DNA of 64,000 nucleotides from Roseomonas alba. Its GTDB lineage: Bacteria; Pseudomonadota; Alphaproteobacteria; Acetobacterales; Acetobacteraceae. Position numbers and translations under genes: made by a program. Shown here one piece after another: positions 1 to 9,680 of this stretch. The stretch lies in assembly GCF_019430885.1 (NCBI RefSeq), contig NZ_JAHYBZ010000009.1:62001-126000 (forward strand), in the 5' to 3' direction. Below the pieces are notes generated by a model. It did no database searches. It had not been told where the DNA came from and saw nothing but the letters and a program-made list of their open reading frames with translations. Position 1 is the first letter of the stretch. Every line of letters starts with the position of its first letter.

Positions 1-1
1 C

Positions 2-454
2 GTCCTCGCCACCATCCCGGCGGAGAAGCATGAGCTTCTCGACCCCGGTATCGTCGAGGTCGCGCGCAAGAACGGCGACATGACCGCGGTGGACTACCTC
101 GCCGCCGAGGCGATGCGGCTCGAGGCCGCTAACGCCATGGCGCGTTTCCACCAGCGCTATGACCTGGTGCTGACCGCCTGCACGCCGACGGCTGCCTTCG
201 CCGCCGACCAGCCGACGACGCAGCCGGAAATGTCCCTGTGGCGCGACTGGGCACCCTGGACCTTCGCCTTCAACCTGACCCGCCAGCCCGCCATCAGCGT
301 GCCGGTGGCCCTGGACGGGGAGGGGATGCCGCGTGCCGTGCAGATCGTTGCCGCGCTCTATCGCGATGATCTCGCCTTCCGTGGCGCCCGCGCGTTGGAA
401 CGTGCCGCAACCGTCCCCTTGGCCGATCCGGCCGCGACCGCACCGGGAGCCTGA
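2..454 (+). CDS. amidase, C-terminal part (truncated by window edge)
   Basis: The frame is open from the first bases and ends at a TGA at 452-454, so only the last ~150 residues of the protein are here. The visible part carries the conserved C-terminal region of the amidase-signature family: a TACTPTAAF stretch, an aromatic-rich PWTFAFNLTRQPA segment followed by SVPVALDGEG, and a final helix that packs the active site. The Ser-cisSer-Lys triad would lie upstream and cannot be checked. Amidases of this family hydrolyse amides to the acid and ammonia; the substrate cannot be told from the tail. The next gene starts two bases after the stop, so they are probably cotranscribed. Confidence 0.85.
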   Translation, partial: VLATIPAEKHELLDPGIVEVARKNGDMTAVDYLAAEAMRLEAANAMARFHQRYDLVLTACTPTAAFAADQPTTQPEMSLWRDWAPWTFAFNLTRQPAISVPVALDGEGMPRAVQIVAALYRDDLAFRGARALERAATVPLADPAATAPGA

Positions 455-455
455 C

Positions 456-764
456 ATGGCCAGCGACGACGATGACTACGTCTATGACGAGGCCACCGGC
501 GAATGGCGCCCGGCCTCCGAAGTGAAGGCCGCAGCCGCCGAAGCCGCGAAGGTGGTGGTGCGCGATGCCTCCGGCAATGTGCTGGCCGATGGCGATTCGG
601 TCACGCTGATCAAGGACCTGAAGGTGAAGGGCACCAGCCAGACCCTGAAGCAGGGTACGGTGATCCGCTCGATCCGCCTGACCGAGGATCCCGAGGAAAT
701 CGACTGCCGCCACGACACCATCAAGGGGCTGGTCCTGCGCACGGAGTTCGTGCGCAAGCGATAA
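456..764 (+). CDS. PhnA/YjdM-like zinc-ribbon family protein (C-terminal domain)
   Basis: Encodes 102 residues. The start is the ATG directly after the amidase stop; the frame is open further upstream only as a shadow of the amidase gene. The C-terminal ~60 residues (DSVTLIKDLKVKG, then QGTVIRSIRLT, then CRHDTIKGLVLRTEFV) match the conserved PhnA domain of the YjdM family, a small SH3-like barrel. The N-terminal zinc ribbon of full-length YjdM is replaced by a short acidic stretch with no Cys pairs. The family was named for phosphonate use, but its biochemical role is unknown, so no reaction is assigned. It sits between two catabolic enzymes on the same strand. Confidence 0.75.
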   Translation: MASDDDDYVYDEATGEWRPASEVKAAAAEAAKVVVRDASGNVLADGDSVTLIKDLKVKGTSQTLKQGTVIRSIRLTEDPEEIDCRHDTIKGLVLRTEFVRKR

Positions 765-796
765 GGCCCGGGACGCCGGGGGAGGGAACGAAAACG

Positions 797-1672
797 ATGC
801 GGCTGGTGACCTTCAAGGACGCGCGGGGCACGCGCATCGGGGCGCTGGATGGGGCCGGGCAAGTGCTCGACCTCGTCGCCGCCGATCCTGCCCTGCCGCG
901 CGACATGCTGGGCCTGATCGCCGGCGGCCCGGCGGCGCTTGCTGCGGCCCGCGCCGCGGCGGACAGCGCCCCGGTGGCGGAGGGCGCGACCCTCCTCGCC
1001 CCCATCCCGCGCCCGGCGAAGAACATCTTCTGCGTCGGCAAGAACTACCACGAGCACGCCAAGGAATTCGCCTCCAGCGGCTTCGACGCCACGGCGAAGG
1101 AGGTCGTGCCCGAGGCGCCCGTGGTCTTCACCAAACCACCCACCAGCGTGATCGGCCCGCACGACCCGATCCCCTCCTACCTCGATTCCTCGAACAGCAC
1201 GGATTACGAGGGCGAGATCGCGGTGGTGATCGGCAAGCCCGGCCGCGGCATCCCCGCCGCCGAGGCCCATGCCCACATCTTCGGCTACACCATTGTCAAC
1301 GACGTCACCGCGCGGACGCTGCAGCACAAGCATCGCCAATGGATCCTGGGCAAGGGCATCGACGGCTTCTGCCCCATGGGCCCGGCCATCGTCACGGCGG
1401 ACGCTGCCGGCATGCCGCCGCGCCTTGCGATCTCGACCTGGGTGAATGGCGAACTCCGCCAGCGCGCCGCCATCGACGACCTGATCTTCGGCATCCCCAC
1501 CCTGATCGCCACCATCAGCGCGGCCATCACGCTGGAACCGGGCGACATCATCGCGACCGGCACGCCGGCGGGGGTGGGCATCGGCTTCACCCCGCCGCGC
1601 TTCCTGAAGCCCGGCGACACCGTCCGCATCGAGGTGCCGGGCATCGGCGTCCTGGAGAATCCGGTCGCCTGA
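797..1672 (+). CDS. fumarylacetoacetate hydrolase-fold enzyme
   Basis: A 291-residue protein. The start is the ATG 8 bases after a GGAGG-type ribosome site. An N-terminal ~70-residue lid region is followed by the FAH catalytic domain: NYHEHAKEF near residues 83-91, the metal pair E138/E140 in DYEGEIAVVIG, D169 in YTIVNDVTAR, and the C-terminal GTPAGVG turn. FAH-fold enzymes use Mg2+ to cleave or hydrate acyl-pyruvate type compounds (hydratase, isomerase/decarboxylase, acylpyruvase). The length and motifs fit the bacterial HpcE/FAHD1-like group rather than true fumarylacetoacetase. The exact substrate is unknown. It is followed almost immediately by a small gene and a Bug receptor, suggesting an uptake-and-degradation unit. 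Confidence 0.88.
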   Translation: MRLVTFKDARGTRIGALDGAGQVLDLVAADPALPRDMLGLIAGGPAALAAARAAADSAPVAEGATLLAPIPRPAKNIFCVGKNYHEHAKEFASSGFDATAKEVVPEAPVVFTKPPTSVIGPHDPIPSYLDSSNSTDYEGEIAVVIGKPGRGIPAAEAHAHIFGYTIVNDVTARTLQHKHRQWILGKGIDGFCPMGPAIVTADAAGMPPRLAISTWVNGELRQRAAIDDLIFGIPTLIATISAAITLEPGDIIATGTPAGVGIGFTPPRFLKPGDTVRIEVPGIGVLENPVA

Positions 1673-1673
1673 C

Positions 1674-1916
1674 ATGTATATCCGCCTGCGCATCGTCGAG
1701 CATCCCGAGGGCCGGCGCCGGCTCGTGCTGCTGATGCGTGAGGACGGGCTCTACACCGTCATCGAGGAGGAGCTTCGGGGCGGCCTGGCCGAGGCGGCTG
1801 GGCCGCAGGGGTGGGTGGTGGACGAACACTCGCTGGTCGCGGGCGTCTGCGGTACCTCCGACGACGCGATGGACGATGCGATGAAGTGGTTCGAGGGGTA
1901 TCGCACGCTGCACTGA
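1674..1916 (+). CDS. small hypothetical protein, 80 aa
   Basis: Starts one base after the FAH-fold gene stop, so it is very likely translated from the same message. The product is short and soluble, with an N-terminal beta-rich half (LRIVEHPEGRRRLVLLM) and an acidic C-terminal half with aromatic residues (DDAMKWFEGYRTLH). No signal peptide, Cys motif or recognisable domain is visible. Its tight position between the FAH-fold enzyme and the Bug receptor is the main support that it is a real gene. Confidence 0.6.
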   Translation: MYIRLRIVEHPEGRRRLVLLMREDGLYTVIEEELRGGLAEAAGPQGWVVDEHSLVAGVCGTSDDAMDDAMKWFEGYRTLH

Positions 1917-1937
1917 ACAACAAGGAGGAGAAACGTC

Positions 1938-2909
1938 ATGCAAAGACGCGCCCTGATCGCCGGGACCGCCGCTGCCCTCGCCGTGGGGACGGCCCGCGCG
2001 CAGGAAGGATTCCCCGCCCGCCCCGTGACGCTTGTCGTCGCCTTCCCGCCGGGCGGCCAGGCCGATGTGGTGGGCCGCCCCGTCGCCGCGGCCTTCGAAC
2101 GTATCTGGCGCATCGCCGTTCCCATCCTGAACCGGCCCGGTGCGGCCGGCGAGATTGGCAACGCTGCCGTCGCCCGCGCGGCGCCGGATGGCTACACGTT
2201 GCTGATGGCGCTCTCCTCCATGGCCCTGCTGCCCGAGGCCGCGCGGGTCAACGGCCGCACCCCGGCCTACGAACCTGACCAACTGGCGCCCATCGCGCTC
2301 TTCTCCGCCGATCCGACCGTACTGGTTGTTCCCGCCGCCAGCCACATCCGCAGCCTTGAGGACTTCGTCACCGAGGTCCGCACGCGGCCGGGCCAGGTCT
2401 CCTATTCCTCGGCCGGCAATTACTCCGCGCTGCACGTGCCCATGGCGCAGCTCGCCCAGGCCGCGCAGCTCGACATGCTGCACGTCCCCTTCCAGGGCGG
2501 CGGTCCGGCGCTGACGGCGCTGCTCGGCGGCCAGGTGAACTGCATGGCCTCCGGCCCCGGCCCGATCGCGCCCCATATCCGCAGCGGCGCGCTGCGACCG
2601 CTGGCGACCTGGGGCCGCACGCGCCTCGCCGGCTTCGAGGACGTCCCGACGCTGATCGAGAAAGGCTACCCGGACTGCGAGTTCTACATCTGGGTCGGCC
2701 TCTTCGCCCCCACCGGCACGCCGGCAGCGGTGATCGACCGCGTGCGGGAATCGTCGCGGCTGGTCGCCGCGGACAGCGAATTCCGCAAGGCCATGGCGGC
2801 GAGCGGGAACACGCTGGACTTCCGCGACGGGGACGCCTTCGCGCAGTTCTATGCGGAGGATGCGGCACGGCTGGTGCGGGTGGTGCGGGCGCTGGGGAAG
2901 ATCGAGTGA
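1938..2909 (+). CDS. Bug-family (TctC-type) solute-binding protein
   Basis: A 323-residue periplasmic binding protein. The N-terminus is a classic signal peptide (RR then IAGTAAALAVGTARA, cleavage near residue 21), possibly TAT-type. The mature part begins with the family hallmarks FPARPVTLVVAFPPGGQAD, NRPGAAGEIGN and APDGYTLL. Bug proteins bind small carboxylates or similar ligands for tripartite tricarboxylate transporters, but no tctA/tctB membrane genes lie nearby, so it is an orphan receptor. A ribosome site (AAGGAGGAG) precedes the ATG. It follows the FAH-fold operon on the same strand and probably delivers its substrate. Confidence 0.92.
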   Translation: MQRRALIAGTAAALAVGTARAQEGFPARPVTLVVAFPPGGQADVVGRPVAAAFERIWRIAVPILNRPGAAGEIGNAAVARAAPDGYTLLMALSSMALLPEAARVNGRTPAYEPDQLAPIALFSADPTVLVVPAASHIRSLEDFVTEVRTRPGQVSYSSAGNYSALHVPMAQLAQAAQLDMLHVPFQGGGPALTALLGGQVNCMASGPGPIAPHIRSGALRPLATWGRTRLAGFEDVPTLIEKGYPDCEFYIWVGLFAPTGTPAAVIDRVRESSRLVAADSEFRKAMAASGNTLDFRDGDAFAQFYAEDAARLVRVVRALGKIE

Positions 2910-3000
2910 CATCGAAAGAGAGGCGCCCCTGCCGACCTTCCTGTAATGGCGTATCCCCGGTGCCCGGAACTACAGCCCGGTGATCACATGCTCGCGGACC

Positions 3001-4176
3001 CTACAGCGCGGCGGCGCCTTCTTTCGCCCCTTTCCGCGTGCCGCGGAACGCAGCGGCACAGAGTGCGAAAGCGGCGCACGCCAAGGCGATGAAGAAGACC
3101 AGCCCGTGGGTCGATGACTGCATCGCCATGCCGGCCAGCGAAGGCCCCACCAGGGCGCCGGCCCCCCAGAACAGCCCCATGGCGGCGTAGATTCCGACGA
3201 TGTCGCTGCCGGAAAAGCGGCTGCCGACAAGGGCAAGCATCATCGTGTAGATGCCGACGAAAATGCCGCCCCAGACGAACAGAATCGCATAGGTGGCCCA
3301 TTGCGAGCCCAGCGCCCACGGCCAGGCCAGGGCGCCGAGCGCGGCGAGCATCGCCAGAGCGACAATGAGCCGCTCCCGGTCGACCTTGTCGCCGATCCAG
3401 CCCAGCGGCAGTTGCAGCACGATGGCGCCGAACATCATGCAGGCCATGAGCTGCGTGGCGTCCGATTCCTGCCAACCCACTGCCATGGCGTAGAGCGTGA
3501 GGAAGGTGAGGCCGGAGGTCTCGACCGCCGCATTCAGCGCGGTCGCCGCCATCGCGATCGGGGCGAGGCGCATGTAACGCAGTGGATTGGCGTGCTGCGG
3601 CGCTTCGAAGCGCACCGAGGCGACGGCTGGCGACATGACGATAAGCGCTGCCCCGGCTGCCAGCGCGGCGCCGACGCCATAGGGTGCGAAGCCGTCCGAT
3701 CCCACCCAGGAGAGGATGAGCGGGCCAAGCGCGAAGCCGACCGACAGCGCGGCCGTATAGGCGGCCATCGTGCGGGCGCGGCTCGATTCGGCGCTGACCG
3801 CGTTCAGCCAGGTTTCGGACAGGACGAACAGGGTCTCCGACGCCGCGCCGAGGAAGATGCGCAGCACGAACCAGATCCAGATGACGGGCAGGAGCGGGAA
3901 GAGGCACAACAGCCCCGACGCCGCCAGCAGCGCGCCGATCACCGCCCGCTTGAGGCCGAGGAATGCGGCAAGTCTCGGCAGCAGGAACGCCATCATGAGC
4001 ACGCCGAGGGCGTGCATGGCGGCATTCGCGCCGATCAGCGTCTCGCTCAGCCCGCGTTCGGACAGGTCGAGCGCGATCAGCGCCGCAGCGAGGCTGTAGG
4101 TGAGGCCGAAGATCGTGGCGACCGCGACAATGGCGGTGCGTGCGGCCAGGGCGCCGCCGGGGGCTACCTGCGGCAA
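3001..4176 (-). CDS. MFS transporter
   Basis: About 391 residues with roughly twelve hydrophobic helices and the MFS loop 2-3 pattern (HALGVLMMAFLLPRLAAFLGLKRAV). I prefer a TTG start at 4176, preceded by GGAG at a good distance; upstream the same frame is Arg/Pro-rich and overlaps the neighbouring gene, so it does not look coding. It resembles the sugar/drug-type single-permease family annotated as YcaD-like or general MFS. Substrate unknown. It lies downstream of the HdeD-like gene with a 70-base gap and probably shares its transcript. Confidence 0.82.
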   Translation of the reverse strand: MPQVAPGGALAARTAIVAVATIFGLTYSLAAALIALDLSERGLSETLIGANAAMHALGVLMMAFLLPRLAAFLGLKRAVIGALLAASGLLCLFPLLPVIWIWFVLRIFLGAASETLFVLSETWLNAVSAESSRARTMAAYTAALSVGFALGPLILSWVGSDGFAPYGVGAALAAGAALIVMSPAVASVRFEAPQHANPLRYMRLAPIAMAATALNAAVETSGLTFLTLYAMAVGWQESDATQLMACMMFGAIVLQLPLGWIGDKVDRERLIVALAMLAALGALAWPWALGSQWATYAILFVWGGIFVGIYTMMLALVGSRFSGSDIVGIYAAMGLFWGAGALVGPSLAGMAMQSSTHGLVFFIALACAAFALCAAAFRGTRKGAKEGAAAL

Positions 4177-4246
4177 GCTCTTGCTCCGAGGTTGGTGCTC
4201 TTCGCGAAGGCGGCGCCGTGGGCGCGGCGGCCCGGAACTGCGCCGG

Positions 4247-5515
4247 TCAAGTGCCCGGCCTCGTGAGGTTGAGTCGCGCGGGCAGCGCGAGGACGGAGGA
4301 CAGCGCCCGCGCGTAATCAAGCACCATGCCCGGGGTCCAGGCCATCGCCGCGGCGCGCCGGCGCATGACACCTGCGGCCCACAGCTCCGGGAGAAGGAAC
4401 AGGCGCAGCAGGAACCACGGCGAGCGGGAGTGGTCGGCGAAGATGCCCTCGACCGCGGCGTCGAGTGATTTCGCGACGACGCTCGAGCAGTTTCGATTGG
4501 TGAGATTGTAGGTCCCGTCCTGCCGGTATTCGGTCCAGAACGCCTGCAACGCGCCGATATTCATGTTGTGCAGGTCGATCTGCCGGGTCGAGGGACACCA
4601 GTCCTGGCTTTCGACGGCGTAGCTCGGCTGGAACTTCCCGGGGACGTCGTTCTCGGCCGTCGCCTTGAGCGCGTTGGCGAAATTAGCCTGATCGCGGCTG
4701 ATTTCGACCGCCGGATAGTGGCTGACATAGATGTCGGGTGGTGCTTCCAGGGCCGCGTGGCCGGTGGAGATGACACCGTGTTCGTCCAGCGCCGCCACGT
4801 AGCGCGCCACGCCGCGGCTGAGCGGCGCCATGGAGCCGGTCGGCGTCCAGACATGGACGGTGAGGCTGCCGGAGCGCTGCGGGGCCAGGGCGTCGGATCC
4901 GGCATCGTCGACTTTCTGGCGGGGCCAACCATTGCTCAGGACGCGGGATATGGGCAGGCCCGGCGGCAACCGTCGCAGCTTCAGCGCCAGGCCGGCCACG
5001 CTGGCGCCCGTCACCATCATCAGCGTGCCGACATCGAGCCCGACCTCGCCCTGCCACTGCGTCGGCCAGGGAACGAAGGACCAGATGCCCAGGAGGAACT
5101 CGAAACCCGCAGCCACGAGGGACCGGCGCCACGCCGCAAAGCGCACCACATAGGCGCTTGTGGCGCGCCAGATCGAATCCACCACGAGGATGACGCCGAC
5201 GAGAAGGCCGATCGCAATGTCCGAACCGCCGGGGCGCAGCACGATGAGCAGCGACACCGCGACCAGAAGCGTCGCCTTGCCGAAACGCAAGCCGCGATAG
5301 GCGCCCACCCCGCCGAGACCGGCGATGAGCGACACCGCCGCGTCGATCAGGAGCGGTATCGTGAAGTAGATCGGCGGGATGCGAAGATCCTCCATCGCCG
5401 CATTCACGAACAGCAAGGCGCCCACCGCCATCCAAACGAGGCCGAGTGCCATGAGGACGCGCCATCGTCGCCGCACGACCGGGCCGCCGACCAGAAGGAG
5501 GAAAAGTTCGATCAT
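4247..5515 (-). CDS. HdeD-like membrane protein fused to a papain-like (LRAT/NlpC-type) domain
   Basis: A 422-residue protein. Residues ~1-165 are six hydrophobic helices of the HdeD/DUF308 type (ALLFVNAAMEDL, DAAVSLIAGLGG, LLVGVILVVDSIWR). Residues ~215-390 form a soluble domain with a His motif, STGHAALEAPPDIYVSHYP, and a later Cys motif, NLTNRNCSSVVAKSLD. The His-before-Cys order is that of permuted papain-fold hydrolases and acyltransferases (LRAT/YiiX-like). The catalytic role is inferred from this order only. A C-terminal hydrophobic stretch follows. HdeD proteins are linked to acid stress; a function here is not established. Transcription starts in the 307-base gap to its right. Confidence 0.75.
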   Translation of the reverse strand: MIELFLLLVGGPVVRRRWRVLMALGLVWMAVGALLFVNAAMEDLRIPPIYFTIPLLIDAAVSLIAGLGGVGAYRGLRFGKATLLVAVSLLIVLRPGGSDIAIGLLVGVILVVDSIWRATSAYVVRFAAWRRSLVAAGFEFLLGIWSFVPWPTQWQGEVGLDVGTLMMVTGASVAGLALKLRRLPPGLPISRVLSNGWPRQKVDDAGSDALAPQRSGSLTVHVWTPTGSMAPLSRGVARYVAALDEHGVISTGHAALEAPPDIYVSHYPAVEISRDQANFANALKATAENDVPGKFQPSYAVESQDWCPSTRQIDLHNMNIGALQAFWTEYRQDGTYNLTNRNCSSVVAKSLDAAVEGIFADHSRSPWFLLRLFLLPELWAAGVMRRRAAAMAWTPGMVLDYARALSSVLALPARLNLTRPGT

Positions 5516-5822
5516 CGTGGGCGAACTCTGATGGGATGGATGGCGTTCGGCCCGATCCGCCGGGCGATTGTTTCCCGGATCAGGTGAGGCGTGGAAAGCT
5601 AATAGTCGCGGGTTTTTTCTGGCAAGCGGACCGATCGGCCTTTCGGCGTCCGCGGCTCCGCCGCAGATGATCCTCCTCCAGACGTGAGCGGAGTCCGTTG
5701 ACTATCGAAACGGACGAGGCGCGTCTCAGGGCTCACCGAGAACCAGAGTCTCGGTATGCTGGGGCGACAGGAGCGGGGACGCAGACCGCCTATCCGTGCC
5801 GCCGCCGGCAAGGCATCTCGGC
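5516..5822. other. intergenic gap, no gene seen
   Basis: This lies between the 5' end of the HdeD-like gene (leftward) and the 3' end of the aldo/keto reductase (leftward). It must hold the promoter of the HdeD-like gene. A short perfect hairpin is visible at 5652-5664 (GCGGC, TCC loop, GCCGC). No convincing sigma-70 boxes, RNA gene or short coding frame could be supported. Confidence 0.5.
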
Positions 5823-6647
5823 CTACAGCATCGCGAGCGACCGCTTCCGCGTCGGTGGTGCAAATCCTTCATCCAGCGTCGCGAGATCCTCCGCCGTCAG
5901 TGCGATCCCGCCTGCTGCGGCATTCAGCCGCACATGCTCCGCCTTCGCCGCCTTCGGGATGGAGATGACCTTCCCACTGCGCAGTGTCCAGGCGATGGCG
6001 ATCTGCGCGGGCGTCGCATCATGCCGCTGCGCGACCTCGATCAGCGCCGCGTTGCGCAGCATCCGCCCGCCCTGGCCGACCGGCGAATAGGCCATCACCG
6101 GCATGCGATGCCGCTCGCAGAAGGGCAGCAGGTCGAATTCCACGCCGCGATGCTCCAGGCTGTAGAGCACCTGGTCCGTCGCGCAGTCGGCCAGCGCGGT
6201 GCCCAGCTCCTCCAGATCGTCCACATCGCAATTGGACACGCCCCAATGGCGGATCTTCCCGGCCTCGCGCAGCGCCTCGAAGGCCTCGACGGTTTCGTCC
6301 AGCGGCACGGACCCGCGCCAGTGCAGCAGATACAGGTCGATGGTCTCGACGCGCATCCGCTTCAGGCTGCGTTCGCAGGCCGCGACGGTGCCGCGGCGGG
6401 AGGCGTTGTGCGGATAGACCTTGGAGACGAGGAAGACCTCCTCGCGCCGTCCCGTGATGGCATCGCCGACGACTTCCTCGGCGCCGCCTTCGCCATACAT
6501 TTCCGCCGTGTCGATCAGCGTCATGCCCAGATCGAGGCCGAGGCGCAGCGCGTCGGCCTCGGCGTCCCGCGCGCGGCGGTTCTCGCCCATGTGCCAGGTG
6601 CCCTGGCCCAGGGCGGGGATGGCGGTGCCGTCCGGCAATGTCGGCAT
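5823..6647 (-). CDS. aldo/keto reductase
   Basis: A 274-residue TIM-barrel oxidoreductase. The ATG at 6647 gives the usual N-terminus ([15 protein letters not shown]); the longer open frame upstream is a shadow of the decarboxylase gene. The catalytic tetrad is complete: D46 and Y51 in [12 protein letters not shown]76 in FLVSKVYP, H109 in LYLLHWRG. The NADPH-binding end [16 protein letters not shown] is also present. Family members reduce aldehydes and ketones with NADPH; the physiological substrate is unknown. It starts 20 bases after the decarboxylase stop and may be cotranscribed with it. Confidence 0.92.
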   Translation of the reverse strand: MPTLPDGTAIPALGQGTWHMGENRRARDAEADALRLGLDLGMTLIDTAEMYGEGGAEEVVGDAITGRREEVFLVSKVYPHNASRRGTVAACERSLKRMRVETIDLYLLHWRGSVPLDETVEAFEALREAGKIRHWGVSNCDVDDLEELGTALADCATDQVLYSLEHRGVEFDLLPFCERHRMPVMAYSPVGQGGRMLRNAALIEVAQRHDATPAQIAIAWTLRSGKVISIPKAAKAEHVRLNAAAGGIALTAEDLATLDEGFAPPTRKRSLAML

Positions 6648-6667
6648 GGCGGTCTCTCCCGAGATGG

Positions 6668-9004
6668 CTACTCCCGCACAACGTAGGTGAAGAAGCGCAC
6701 GCTGCCATCCGGCTGCGTTTCGCGATGCAGGCCCTGCACCTCGCTTTCGAAGCCGGGGAAGGTGTTGGCCGCCTGCTCGAACGCGCGCAGGTAGTCGATC
6801 ATCGGCTTGGCCCGCGCGGTCAGGCGTTCGCCCGGGACGATGGTCGCGATACCGGGCGGATAGACCACCCACAGCGTCGTCGCGATGCGGCCTTCGAGCT
6901 GATCCAGCGGCAGGTAGTCCACGGTGTTGCGCGTCAGCGCGCGGACCGCCTCATGCGGCGGCAGCGCGATCTCGGGCAGGTGCTCCGCGCGGAACTGCGC
7001 GCCTTGCAGCGCGGAGACCCCTGCCTCACGAAGCAGCGCATGCATGCCGGCGCAGAGATCACGCAGCCGCATCTTCCCATAGCGCGCGGGCCGGCGCGCG
7101 ACGAAGTCGGGGATCACCTCGTCCAGCGGCGCATTCGCATCATGCAGCATCTTGAAGGAGACGAGATGCGACAGCAGCGTGCCGGCCTTGCTGCTCTCGA
7201 CGCCCGGCGTCAGCAGGAACAGCAGCGAGTTGAGGTCGTTCTTCTCGCAGACGATGCGGTTCTGGCGCAGGTATTCGGCGACGATGGGCGCGGGAATGCC
7301 GTGCTCGGTATAGGTGCCCGCAGCGCGGTCGAAGCCCGGCGTCAGCACGGTCAGCTTGTTGGGGTCGGTGATGGCCCAGCCCGGCGCGACGTGGCGGAAG
7401 CCATGCCAGGCCTCGCCCTCGCGGAGTTCCCACAGGCCGGGATCGGTGGCGAGCAGATCCGTCGGCACCTCCTCCCAGCGCACCTCGCGCCGATCGACGG
7501 TGACGTGGTCCGGCACGAAGGGATCGAAGAACCAGCGCTTCGCGGCGTCCTGCGCGCCGGCGAAGTCGCGCGCCGTCATGCGCATCTTCTTCCGCAGCTC
7601 GATCCCGAGCCGCACCGTGTCGTCCCACAGCACCTCGCCCGACCGTCCCTTCATCATCTGCGCGCCGACATCCAGGGACGCGAACAGCGGATAGAAGGGG
7701 CTGGTGGAGGCGTGCAGCAGGAAGAACTCGTTGAAACGGCGATGCTCGACGCGTCGGCGCTGGTCGCCCAGGTGGCTGTCCTTCACATGGATCTGGCTGG
7801 CCTGGGAGAAGCTCGCCAACTGCTTGTGCGTGGACTGCGTGACGATGATGCCCGGGCTGTCCGGCCCGAGATCCTTCAGCCCCATGCCGAAGCGTCCGCG
7901 ATAGAGCGGGTGGAACTTCATGAAGCCGGCCCACGCTTCGTCGAAGAGGATATAGTCGCAAAGGTGCCCGATGCGGGCGATGACCTGCTCGGCCGACAGG
8001 ATCGTGCCGTCATAGGTGCATTGCTCGACCACGGCGGCGCGGAAGGGGCGGGGGGCATCGGCGCGGGACTTGTCCGTCACCAGCGGATTGTCGCGGATCG
8101 CCTGGCGGATGCGCGCCTCGTCGAAGGCTTCCGGGCAGATCGGGCCGATCAGGCCATGCAGATTGCGGTCGGTTTCGAGATAGACGGGGATCGCCTGGCC
8201 CAGGAACAGCGCGCCGTGATGCGCGGCCTTGTGGTTGTTGCGGTCGAACAAGACCAGGTCGTCCTGTGCCAGCAGCGCCGACAGGACGACCTTGTTCGAG
8301 GTGGAAGTGCCGTTCAGCACGAAATAGGTGCGCTCGGCGCCGAAGATCTCCGCCGCCGCGCGTTCAGCCGCCGCCGCCGGCCCCTCATGCGTCAGCAGGT
8401 CGCCCAGTTGCAGCACCGAATTGTCGAGGTCGTCGCGGAACACCGCCTCGCCGAGATGCTCAACGAAGATCCGCCCGATCGGCGACCGGCGGTAGAACAC
8501 ACCGCCATTATGCCCCGGGCAGGTCCACAGCATGTTGCCCTGTTCGGCATAATCGACCAGCGCGCCGAAGAAGGGTGTCTTCAGGCTCTCGGCATATTGC
8601 CGCAGGCGGGAGACGAGGTTCTTCGCGATGAAGTCCGGCGTCTCCTCGGCCAGGAAGACAAAGCCGTCCACGTCGTCCAGCACCTCGACCGGGATGTCTT
8701 CCAGCCGATGACGGCGGACCAGCAGGATGACCGGCACATCGAGGCCGCGCTTGCGCGTCAGGGAGATCAGTTGCGCCGCCTTGCCCTGCAGCCCCTTCTT
8801 GCCCCAGTCGACGATCAGGCAGCCGATCGCCGCATCGGTACGCACGACCAGTTCCGCATCATCGTCGCGCCGGGCGCGGACCCTCTGGTAACCGTCCTGC
8901 TCGATCTCCCGCGTGATGTGAGCCAGGCGCTCGCCTTCCAGGTCGCCGGCCTCGTCGAAGGCCGGGGCGCAGAGCAGGAACTTGAAGCGGCGCGAATATT
9001 CCAT
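6668..9004 (-). CDS. Orn/Lys/Arg decarboxylase, class I (PLP, fold type I)
   Basis: A 778-residue enzyme of the AdiA/CadA/SpeF family. A receiver-like N-terminal wing domain (residues ~1-125, ending in [12 protein letters not shown]) is followed by the PLP domain: [16 protein letters not shown], the substrate-loop [18 protein letters not shown] carrying the PLP Asp, and the Schiff-base lysine in [14 protein letters not shown] near residue 394. The C-terminal domain is complete. The family removes CO2 from basic amino acids to make agmatine, cadaverine or putrescine; which substrate cannot be decided by eye. The start at 9004 has a GGGGA site upstream; the annotated N-terminus [11 protein letters not shown] fits the family. 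Confidence 0.92.
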   Translation of the reverse strand: MEYSRRFKFLLCAPAFDEAGDLEGERLAHITREIEQDGYQRVRARRDDDAELVVRTDAAIGCLIVDWGKKGLQGKAAQLISLTRKRGLDVPVILLVRRHRLEDIPVEVLDDVDGFVFLAEETPDFIAKNLVSRLRQYAESLKTPFFGALVDYAEQGNMLWTCPGHNGGVFYRRSPIGRIFVEHLGEAVFRDDLDNSVLQLGDLLTHEGPAAAAERAAAEIFGAERTYFVLNGTSTSNKVVLSALLAQDDLVLFDRNNHKAAHHGALFLGQAIPVYLETDRNLHGLIGPICPEAFDEARIRQAIRDNPLVTDKSRADAPRPFRAAVVEQCTYDGTILSAEQVIARIGHLCDYILFDEAWAGFMKFHPLYRGRFGMGLKDLGPDSPGIIVTQSTHKQLASFSQASQIHVKDSHLGDQRRRVEHRRFNEFFLLHASTSPFYPLFASLDVGAQMMKGRSGEVLWDDTVRLGIELRKKMRMTARDFAGAQDAAKRWFFDPFVPDHVTVDRREVRWEEVPTDLLATDPGLWELREGEAWHGFRHVAPGWAITDPNKLTVLTPGFDRAAGTYTEHGIPAPIVAEYLRQNRIVCEKNDLNSLLFLLTPGVESSKAGTLLSHLVSFKMLHDANAPLDEVIPDFVARRPARYGKMRLRDLCAGMHALLREAGVSALQGAQFRAEHLPEIALPPHEAVRALTRNTVDYLPLDQLEGRIATTLWVVYPPGIATIVPGERLTARAKPMIDYLRAFEQAANTFPGFESEVQGLHRETQPDGSVRFFTYVVRE

Positions 9005-9146
9005 GGTGATCCCCAGGGGCTGCGTGCCGCAGCGGTATCGCCGGGGCATGTCGGGTCATCCAACGACGGTTCCGTGACAGAGTTTTGAGATTGCGAGGCA
9101 TTCGCAAAAATGCCAGAAGCAAGCCGCCGCCACACGGGACCAACCC

Positions 9147-9620
9147 ATGGGACAGATCCTCGCCTTCACGCGCCAGGCGCCCGCCTGGCCCGGTCTGGTC
9201 GCGCAACTCGATCCCGCGCCGACCTGGCTGCTGCTGAACGGATTGCGCCCCTGGGTGGCCGCCGTGCGGCAGAAGGAAGACCCGTTGCCGGCCGTGCTTG
9301 CCACGCTGGAAGCTGCCGGCGGCGCCGCAACGCTGGCATTGTCGACCCATGCGCTGATGCATGGCATCGCGGTCCAGGCGACGCGCGTGGTCGATGTCGG
9401 CTGCCCGCACTGTTCCCATGTCTCAGACGATGAGGCGCTGATCCTTCACGCCGTCACCCAGGCGGCGTTGGGTGCCGAAGACCCGTCCCTGGTGCTGTCA
9501 TCCTTCGTGCGGGAGGCCGCGCTGATCTTCCTCGACCCGCCGCTGATCGGCCTGGCGGGGCGCATGCGGGAGGAAGGGTGGCAGTTCCGGCGGCGGCGAG
9601 CGCCGATGGCCCTGCACTGA
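9147..9620 (+). CDS. hypothetical protein with a CPHC motif
   Basis: 157 residues, divergent from the decarboxylase with a 142-base intergenic region that must hold both promoters. The middle of the protein has a single CxxC (C86 and C89 in VGCPHCSHVS) and the rest is helical and Leu/Ala rich (PAVLATLEAAGGAATLALSTHALMHG). No signal peptide. The CxxC could bind a metal or act in redox chemistry, but one pair alone proves neither. I do not recognise the family. The gene is followed by repeat copy A. Confidence 0.6.
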   Translation: MGQILAFTRQAPAWPGLVAQLDPAPTWLLLNGLRPWVAAVRQKEDPLPAVLATLEAAGGAATLALSTHALMHGIAVQATRVVDVGCPHCSHVSDDEALILHAVTQAALGAEDPSLVLSSFVREAALIFLDPPLIGLAGRMREEGWQFRRRRAPMALH

Positions 9621-9680
9621 CCGGAGCGATCGGAGAGGGCGAAACCCCATACGAGGAAAGATGGAGCGCGGCCGGGTATT

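Noticed and set aside
5599-5811. 70-codon minus-strand frame in the 5.5-5.8 kb gap
   Set aside because: Ser/Arg/Pro-rich composition without domain, ribosome site or neighbour coupling.
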